From: Pseudomonadota bacterium
Lineage (GTDB): Bacteria > Pseudomonadota > Gammaproteobacteria > Magnimaribacterales > D2472
Direction: 5' to 3'
Length of the DNA stretch: 64,000 bases
Assembly: GCA_028404565.1 (NCBI GenBank)
Contig: JAOOBR010000001.1
Location: forward strand, 1-64,000
How positions within the stretch are numbered: the first letter of the stretch is position 1; each line of letters begins with the position of its first letter. A program made the translations under genes and the position numbers. Positions 62,153 to 64,000 of the stretch are shown here, piece by piece. Below the pieces are notes generated by a model. It made no database searches. It was given only the letters and a program-made list of their open reading frames with translations, and was not told where the DNA came from.

Positions 62153-64000
62153 CTAGACTTCTATTAACTTTCTTTTAAGTTCTTTAATTTTATCTCTGCA
62201 ATAAGCAGCTTTTTCAAACTCAGTTTGATTTGCATACTTATACATCTGCTCTTCAAGCTTATTAATTGATTTTGAGATTTCATCAGGATTTGATTCTTCG
62301 ATTCTAAATTTCAAATCTTTCGAATAGTCTTGTGGTCTATTTTTGGAGGCTCTTTTATTGACCCTAGCTCCTTCCATAATATCTTTTACTTCTTTCTTAA
62401 TGGACTGAGGTTTAATATTATTTTTTTCATTGAACTCAAGCTGGATATCTCGCCTTCTTGAAGTTTCAGCTAAAGCTCGCTCCATTGATCCAGTTTTTTT
62501 ATCTGCATAAAGAATTGCTTTCCCTCTTAAGTTTCTAGCTGCTCTTCCTATAGTTTGGATAAGGGTTGTTTCAGATCTTAAAAAACCCTCTTTATCTGCA
62601 TCAAGAATTGCTACAAGACTAACCTCAGGAATATCGAGCCCTTCTCTTAGTAAATTAATTCCTACTAAAACATCAAACTTGCCAAGTCTAAGATCTCGAA
62701 TAATTTCTACCCTTTCAACAGTATCAATATCTGAATGCATATATCTTGTTTTGATATCATTCTCATTAAGATAATCTGTCAGATCCTCTGCCATTCTTTT
62801 GGTCAAAGTTGTTATGAGCACCCTTTCCTTGAGCATTGCTCTCTCATTACATTCACCAATCACATCATCAACCTGAGATGTAGCTGGTCTTATTTCAACT
62901 TCTGGATCAGTTAAGCCAGTTGGTCTAACAAGAAGTTCGACTAAGTTGTCATTCTTTTCTGATTCATACTTATTAGGGGTAGCAGAGACATAAATTCTTT
63001 GTGACGCAAGTAACTCCCACTCTTCAAATCTTAGAGGCCTATTATCTACAGCAGATGGTAGCCTGAAACCATACTCAACAAGAGTTTCTTTTCTTGACCT
63101 ATCACCCTTATACATTGCGCCTATTTGCGGAACTGTTACGTGAGATTCATCGATAAAAACTAAGGCATTTTTTGGAACATAATCAAATAAGCAAGGTGGT
63201 GGTTCTCCTGACTCTCTTCCTGAAAGATATCGAGAGTAATTCTCGATTCCTTGACAATAGCCAAGCTCCCGCATCATCTCTAGATCATATTGTGTTCTCT
63301 CTTGAAGTCTTTGAGCCTCAACTAATTTATTATTTTCCTTTAAAAAGGCTAGTCTATCTTTTAGCTCTTCTTCAATTTGAGGAATGCATGCATTAATTTT
63401 CTCTCTTGGAGTTACATAGTGAGTCTTAGGAAAGATAGTAGCTCTTGGTGTTTCGGAGATAATCTCGCCTGTAAGAGAGTCGATCCACAGAAGACTTTCA
63501 ATTTCATCTCCGAACATCTGAATACGTAATGCTTCTCTCTCTGAGTCAGCTGGATATACATCTATAGTGTCGCCCCTGACTCTAAAAGTTGATCTTCTAA
63601 AATCAAGGTCATTTCTGGTGTACTGCATAACAGATAGCTTTTTTAAAAGCTGTCTTTGATCAACTTCATCACCTCTGTCCAAATGCATGACCATCTCTAA
63701 ATAAGATTCTGGCGCTCCTAATCCATAAATGGATGAAACTGTTGCAACAACAATTGCATCTTTTCTTTCTATCAGAGCTTTTGTTGCAGATAATCGCATC
63801 TGTTCAATATGCTCATTAATTGATGCATCTTTAGCTATATAAGTATCTGAAGCTGGGACATAAGCCTCAGGCTGATAATAATCATAGTAAGAAACAAAAT
63901 ACTCAACAGAATTATTTGGAAAAAAATCTCTAAATTCACCATAGAGTTGAGCCGCAAGAGTTTTGTTATGGGCCATGATTATTGCAGGACGCTGTGTCTC
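62153..64000 (-). CDS. uvrB: excinuclease ABC subunit UvrB (5' end off window)
   Basis: [34 protein letters not shown] motif at C-terminus; frame stays open to the edge as [18 protein letters not shown]. Confidence 0.95.
   Translation of the reverse strand, partial: ETQRPAIIMAHNKTLAAQLYGEFRDFFPNNSVEYFVSYYDYYQPEAYVPASDTYIAKDASINEHIEQMRLSATKALIERKDAIVVATVSSIYGLGAPESYLEMVMHLDRGDEVDQRQLLKKLSVMQYTRNDLDFRRSTFRVRGDTIDVYPADSEREALRIQMFGDEIESLLWIDSLTGEIISETPRATIFPKTHYVTPREKINACIPQIEEELKDRLAFLKENNKLVEAQRLQERTQYDLEMMRELGYCQGIENYSRYLSGRESGEPPPCLFDYVPKNALVFIDESHVTVPQIGAMYKGDRSRKETLVEYGFRLPSAVDNRPLRFEEWELLASQRIYVSATPNKYESEKNDNLVELLVRPTGLTDPEVEIRPATSQVDDVIGECNERAMLKERVLITTLTKRMAEDLTDYLNENDIKTRYMHSDIDTVERVEIIRDLRLGKFDVLVGINLLREGLDIPEVSLVAILDADKEGFLRSETTLIQTIGRAARNLRGKAILYADKKTGSMERALAETSRRRDIQLEFNEKNNIKPQSIKKEVKDIMEGARVNKRASKNRPQDYSKDLKFRIEESNPDEISKSINKLEEQMYKYANQTEFEKAAYCRDKIKELKRKLIEV

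Overview
AT-rich, tightly packed bacterial chromosomal segment. Gene content and order (smc-zipA-ligA, ccmABCDEFGHI, alaS-lysC, mnmC, purL, uvrB) suggest a streamlined marine gammaproteobacterium, possibly SAR86-like (inference, not tested). Most of the window is housekeeping: a full cytochrome c maturation operon, thrS/cysS/alaS, ligA, folE, lysC, dihydroorotase, purL and uvrB (cut at the right edge). There are also catabolic genes: acyl-CoA dehydrogenases, an alkylsulfatase-like MBL protein, a haloalkane dehalogenase next to a GST, and crotonases. Two tRNAs (Leu-UAG, Ser-GCU) are readable. No CRISPR array, IS element or prophage was seen. The main points of interest are: (1) a compact sigma/anti-sigma/effector module at 1.17-3.23 kb with two near-identical ECF-type promoters (TTTGTAAC-N16-CGTYWA) and an anti-sigma-like protein whose C-terminus resembles the FimV LysM-like domain; (2) a 728-aa SMC protein with both ATPase half-heads but no recognisable hinge; (3) a translationally coupled pair of paralogous orphan proteins next to tRNA-Ser; (4) a DUF2256 mini-protein (47 aa, absent from the supplied ORF list) overlapping a photolyase-related gene that appears to lack the usual FeS cysteine motif; (5) tandem duplicated lipoproteins with internal repeats, each with its own terminator. 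All family calls come from reading the sequence; no database search was run.
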